Assembly (NCBI GenBank): GCA_900618425.1
Contig: UZAN01054721.1
Coordinates: 1-11,841 of the forward strand
DNA: 11,841 bases
Origin: Echinostoma caproni
Lineage: Eukaryota > Platyhelminthes > Trematoda > Plagiorchiida > Echinostomatidae
Direction of reading: 5' to 3'
Below, in pieces: positions 8,626 through 11,841 of this stretch; the stretch's first letter is position 1; each line of letters begins with the position of its first letter. The notes under the pieces are model-generated. The model did no database searches. It had not been told where the DNA came from and saw only the letters and a list, made by a program, of their open reading frames with translations. The position numbers and the translations under genes are program-made.

Positions 8626-9050
8626 CACCAGAGCCACTGGTATGAAACTACTAAGTGACAAAATTCAGGCGGTAATAGATTGCCCGGAGCCAACCACGTT
8701 TAAGCAGCTCCGACGTTTCGACGGTTTAATCAATTTTTATCGTCTTTTAATCCCTCAGTGTGCACAAATTATGTAGGCACTCACTCATCTACTTAGAGGT
8801 AAAGGAAAAACGTTAATGTTCACGCAAGCCGCTCGAGACGCCTTCAATGCGTCGAAACGAGCAAGCAGCAACGTACTAACATTAACCAACCTAGACCCCT
8901 CCGCCAAACTGGCACTCGTCACCGATGCGTCCGAACAAGCAATTAGCGCCATCCTCCAACAACAAGTGACACATTCTAACCAGGTAGCAGTGTTCGCTTT
9001 GTCAACCGACTTCTTATCAGTACACAGATTGAGTTTCAACCTGTATTTTT
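8626..9050 (+). pseudogene. Ty3/gypsy pol fragment (RT end and RNase H start)
   Basis: This is a Ty3/gypsy LTR-retrotransposon piece. It starts with TGMKLLSDKIQAVIDCPEP, the conserved end of RT, followed by TFKQLRRFDGLINFYRLLIP (family: LRxFLGLxNYYRRFIP). Then come CAQIM, a TAG stop at 8775-8777, ALTHLL and a block with FTQAARDAFNASKRA. RNase H then begins with KLALVTDASEQAISAILQQQ, whose VTDAS contains the first catalytic Asp. The frame ends at 9050 soon after QVAVFAL, before the rest of RNase H. Only one stop interrupts about 140 codons, so this is one of the cleaner remnants. The rest of RT upstream and integrase downstream are missing. It directly abuts the end of the Penelope-like element. 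Confidence 0.88.
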
Positions 9051-9060
9051 AGAACATGAC

Positions 9061-9419
9061 AGATTTTGGTACATACTTAAATTAGGCTTTTGCTATTTAT
9101 CTTCCTCCCCTTCCCATCTGGGTTTCACCCCAGACTGCCAAATTTCGCCTTGCTATTCCAGACTCGGTTGGTTTAAGCCTGCCGAAGGCTTGGGGTCCTC
9201 ACCCACAATGGACAATTTGGCACCGGCAATGGTTGTCGGGCGCGGCTGTATCCACCGCTTCGACTACATGTGTCCGCATTCCGGGCCAGGCTAAAGGACG
9301 CACCCCCTAACGGACCTACGTGGTGTTTTAAGTTTGGGTGCCTAGCATGTAGTCAGTCCCACATCAAAGCGACCAACGCCTAAATAACCTAAATAACCCA
9401 AGTCATGCCGTTGCTAATC
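9061..9419. other. Unassigned GC-richer block, possibly an unknown repeat
   Basis: There is no convincing ORF here. From about 9120 to 9360 the base composition is visibly more GC-rich than the flanks, with sharp edges. It has a short stem (GCCT near 9176, AGGC near 9185) and ends close to an imperfect tandem of CCTAAATAA at 9379-9396. This could be a SINE, an LTR piece or part of the gypsy or LINE neighbour. I recognise no family. Confidence 0.35.
9379..9396. repeat. Two tandem copies of CCTAAATAA
   Basis: The nine-base unit CCTAAATAA occurs twice without a gap, followed by CCC. Tandem short units of this kind are sometimes found at the 3' tails of SINEs and LINEs, but two copies may be chance. 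Confidence 0.6.
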
Positions 9420-9876
9420 AGAGCCCCTGAAGCCATCAAATGACATTACGCAGAAGCCAAATGTGTCACAACGTAAAGTAAATATATATACTCTGACAGA
9501 TGCTTCACTCTGTTCTTTTTCATCCCATTTGGTCTTTTGCGCATTTCCGTCTATTTCTCGACTATCAACCCGCCGGCCACCTCTAGTTATTTTACTCATG
9601 ATTTCCGTACGTCCAAAATTGACCGTGTCCGTCTGGTATAGCGATTCTTGTTTTCTTTGTCCTACTTCGACTGACATGCTCTTTTAGAGCATTCCGCCAT
9701 CGTGAACATCTTTCTCCGTGCCCTTGTCCGCTTCGTGTTACATATGTATTTCTATTCTTTTCGACCTTGAAAATGTTGTGCTTCTCCAGTACTGATGTTT
9801 TAGTTGTACATTTGATCACGCTTATGCATGCTTTACGGGGCTCAGTGAAATAAACCTTTATTATCATTATTATTAA
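9420..9876 (+). mobile_element. Presumed 3' end of a LINE-type element (AATAAA and ATT-rich tail)
   Basis: This stretch has only short open frames and ends with a structure expected of a retrotransposed transcript: AATAAA at 9849-9854, then CCTTTATTATCATTATTATTA (9855-9875), a short ATT-rich run instead of poly(A). Immediately after it a LINE RT thumb fragment begins, so the tail marks an insertion boundary. The upstream limit is not clear; I place it at the end of the CCTAAATAA pair region. Alternatively, it is the 3' untranslated end of a retrocopied host transcript. Confidence 0.5.
9849..9854 (+). terminator. Polyadenylation signal AATAAA
   Basis: A canonical AATAAA hexamer lies just before the ATT-rich tail. 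It is the likely polyadenylation signal of the element that ends at 9876, though here the tail is encoded as ATT-rich DNA. Confidence 0.5.
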
Positions 9877-9930
9877 TACCTACAAGCCTTACGTGCTACC
9901 GCATCTCGAGTACTACGTCCGGGCTTGGAG
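9877..9930 (+). pseudogene. Short CR1-like RT thumb fragment
   Basis: The frame reads NTYKPYVLPHLEYYVRAWSP, directly comparable to the thumb motif of the CR1-like copy on the minus strand (LYKAIVKPHL and YCVQACGPYL, near 2960-2910). It is too short to assign to a clade. The frame stays open to a TAA at 9974-9976, but the residues after AWSP no longer look like RT. It starts exactly where the ATT-rich tail of the preceding element ends. Confidence 0.55.
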
Positions 9931-10619
9931 CCCTATGAAGGGAATCCCTCGTAGTAGTTGTATACTTTTCCCCTAATTGAAGACGATGTTTTCCTCCTGT
10001 TGTCGTAGCACCAGGGAATCCACGGAGCTCATAATTGCAAGATGCTTGACAAAATAACACAGTGCCACCACGCATTGCGAACCGACTTGACCTGACCTGG
10101 ACATTGAAGTAACCTGTCTTGTCACGCTTGACAAGAGCCACATTTCGTTCTGAATAACTGAACAATCGAGGCACCTGTGAATAGGAGGCAAAAGAAGCTG
10201 AAAAGCAAAATGCAGACTAAACCCACCCCGGTTTGCAACCCAACCTCACCGAGCACCGAGAGAGGACTCCTCGGGGATCCTCCCAGTCGCAACCAGGTGC
10301 GTCGGAACACACCGCTAAAGCGGTCAGAGGCCAATAAAGGACCAACCCTTCACTCTTTGAATGGTCGTTTCTGCGGTGTACCCTCCCTGGTCAATAACGG
10401 CAAAACGGGGCAATTTTTCAGACGAAGGGGGCGACTGGCCGACCGCCGGAGAGGCTCATAAACATAGCCCCTGCGATGATGAGATACCCTCCCAAGATAG
10501 CCCTCTGACCAACGCACGCTCAAACTGTACGTCGACCGCCACCAATGTCCCTTCCGACTGCTCATCCAACCCCGCCTTTCTCTCTAATAAACTCGAGAAC
10601 GCTGATGGGTGCATTATTT
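9931..10619. other. Poorly assigned stretch, possibly the ORF1 end of the following LINE
   Basis: On the plus strand, two overlapping open frames (10162-10461 and 10361-10714) encode hydrophilic, Ser/Thr/Pro/Arg-rich peptides without recognisable domains. The second runs in frame into the EN at about 10620, so it may be the ORF1-ORF2 linker or the extreme N-terminus of ORF2. On the minus strand 10217-9896 is also open (about 106 codons, ending VVLEMR), with no known motif. No zinc knuckle or RRM could be read with confidence. Confidence 0.35.
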
Positions 10620-11473
10620 CTAGCAACTGTCTTAGCCTCCCAAACAAAGTTCTCGAATTAAAGCAACTTACCTTAGAGCAACAACCCCATGTTATCATTC
10701 GCACTGAGGCCTGACTGAATGACAATGTTCCGGACGGGGAGATCTCCATTCCCGATTTTACACTGATAAAAACAGACTCAGCTCGGGGCAGGGCAGGTGG
10801 TGTCCTTGCTTATTTTAGTTGCGCCCTCTCTCCTTCATTTCCTATTTCAGTCGACCCAATGAACCAAATAGATAATCTATGGATTAAACTCAAACTCTCA
10901 AAGTCTGTCTCACTCCTACTTGGAGTAGTGCACCGTCCCCCGCAGAGTTCCCCCCTCGAAGCCAACTATTCATTGACCAGTTAAATTTAATAAGTGGCAC
11001 CCATCCTTTCACCCACCTTCTAATCACTGGTGAATTCAATGCCCCGGGTCTTGATTGGCTCAGAGCATACTCTTCAAACCTTTCTTTTGGCCGTCCTCTT
11101 ATCTATCTAGTACTAGAAAACTCCTGGTCTCAACACGTAGATCAACCTACGAGTTTCCGCCCGGGCCAGGCCCCTTCATTGCTAGATCTGATTATAACGA
11201 ATGAAGACAATCAGATCGACGTGGTAAATCTCCTTCCACCTCTCGGTAAAAGCGACCACGTAGTCCTGCTATTTGAATACATTACGGACTGGGAAACCAA
11301 ACTAGAATGTCCACAAATGGTCAGATCCTTCAAGCGTACTAATTTCGGTTCCCTATAAGAGTTTCTTAGGGCACAGTTTAAGAGTCTTCTCCTAGACCTG
11401 CCCGTGGACAATCTTACACAATATATAGAACAAATCGTCACTTCAACTGACGAGCGATTCGCCCCGCGAGTCC
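10620..11473 (+). pseudogene. LINE ORF2 endonuclease domain (APE type), nearly complete
   Basis: This is the endonuclease that starts target-primed reverse transcription. In order: CLSLPNKVLELKQL (10628 onward); VIIRTEA, TGA at 10712-10714, then LND in place of the TETWL motif; RGRAGGVLAYF; IDNLWIKLKL; LLGVVHRPP. A TAA at 10982-10984 and a +2 shift follow. The second half in the new frame reads LITGEFNAPGLDWL (11026-11067; the family has GDFN, here the Asp is Glu), PTSFRPGQAP, LLDLIITNE and PLGKSDHVVLLF (11236-11271) with the catalytic SDH intact. The linker beyond carries TAA at 11356-11358. Only a frameshift and three stops break about 285 codons, so this is the best preserved EN here. It is a different lineage from the EN at 360-690. 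The RT follows only as motifs B onward. Confidence 0.88.
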
Positions 11474-11841
11474 NCTCTAGTTCTAAACCACCACCATTAT
11501 CCGAACCCAGCCTTATTACAACCGATTTCCCTCAGAGATCTGTTTCCGGTCCTTTTCTTCTCTTTATACAAACGATCTAGCCAGTGTATTACCTGGAAAC
11601 GTATTTATGTACTCAGATGATGTCATTATCTGGAGTACAGATACCCGCATGATATAGACATCTATCGATGCTGTTAAATACTGGTTTGTTGAATGGAATC
11701 TGCTCATTAATGATGACAAGTCTGTAGGTATGACTTTTGAGAACTCCCCTCCCGTCTCGTTTCACGTAAGTGGTACGCAACCTCTTCAGCATGCCAACTT
11801 CCACAAAGTCCCAGGGTTCTGGTTAAAAAGTAACCTCTCTT
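11474..11841 (+). pseudogene. LINE reverse transcriptase, motif B onward, after internal deletion
   Basis: This is the RT part of the LINE that begins with the EN at 10620. Motif B reads DFPQRSVSGPFLLF at 11524-11565, then a TAG. After a frame change, VPGNVFMYSDDVIIWS (from about 11589) holds the catalytic YSDD at 11610-11621 with both Asp intact. A TAG follows at about 11655. The frame then stays open to the window edge with VKYWFVEWNLLINDDKSVG, the K-x-G segment and FHKVPGFWLKSNLS, the expected order of a CR1/jockey-type RT. The finger and palm regions with motif A, normally several hundred codons after the EN, are absent; the join falls between the unresolved base at 11474 and about 11520. 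Confidence 0.85.

Noticed and set aside
3380..9050. LTR pairs bounding the BEL/Pao and gypsy pieces
   Set aside because: No pair of long direct repeats with TG...CA ends could be found; both elements are internal pol fragments only.
9250..9290. Pol III internal promoter of a tRNA-derived SINE
   Set aside because: A B-box-like string is present, but no A box sits at the right distance and no tRNA cloverleaf can be drawn.
9592..9867. 91-codon minus-strand frame over the 3' tail
   Set aside because: It is antisense to a presumed 3' untranslated end with AATAAA, and no motif is visible.
1..11841. Host genes with introns, tRNA or rRNA genes, CRISPR arrays, bacterial operons
   Set aside because: No exon-like frames outside retroelements, no cloverleaf or rRNA signature and no regularly spaced repeats were seen. 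The element classes are animal-type.

Overview
The window looks like repeat-rich, non-coding DNA from an animal genome, with a flatworm (fluke or tapeworm) the best guess. I found no host protein gene, tRNA, rRNA or CRISPR array. Almost everything I can identify is the decayed remains of retrotransposons: CR1/jockey-type LINEs, two BEL/Pao pieces, one Penelope-like element (PLE) with a GIY-YIG domain, and one Ty3/gypsy piece. The flatworm call is an inference from this mixture and the general look of the proteins, and the sequence alone does not prove it. Three single N bases (2619, 2931, 11474) mark unresolved assembly positions.

Left part, read on the minus strand (about 3377 down to 1): the 3' half of a CR1-like reverse transcriptase (RT) gene (3377-2660), a spacer, and then the 5' part of another LINE (copy A, 2413-360). 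Copy A has an ORF1 with a short coiled coil, an RRM-like domain and a long Pro/Ser-rich tail, followed by the beginning of an APE-type endonuclease (EN). Copy A breaks off inside the EN, where a second copy of the same family (copy B, 353-1) starts abruptly in the middle of ORF1 and runs off the window.

Middle part, plus strand: BEL/Pao piece 1 (RT, connection and RNase H, 3380-4690); an unassigned stretch of about 1.2 kb with one retropepsin-like short ORF; BEL/Pao piece 2 (RNase H and the region before integrase, 5870-6540); a PLE that keeps nearly its full domain order (about 6590-8622); and a Ty3/gypsy RT-end/RNase H piece (8626-9050).

Right part, plus strand: a GC-richer block of unknown origin (9061-9420); a presumed LINE-type 3' end with AATAAA and an ATT-rich tail (about 9420-9876); a tiny CR1-like RT thumb piece directly abutting that tail (9877-9930); a poorly assigned stretch; and a LINE with a fairly well preserved EN (10620-11473) joined by an internal deletion to RT motifs B and C, running off the right edge.

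The genes do not form a pathway. They record repeated insertion, truncation and deletion. Every coding remnant has stops or frameshifts, and several have lost catalytic residues, so none of the copies here can make a complete protein.
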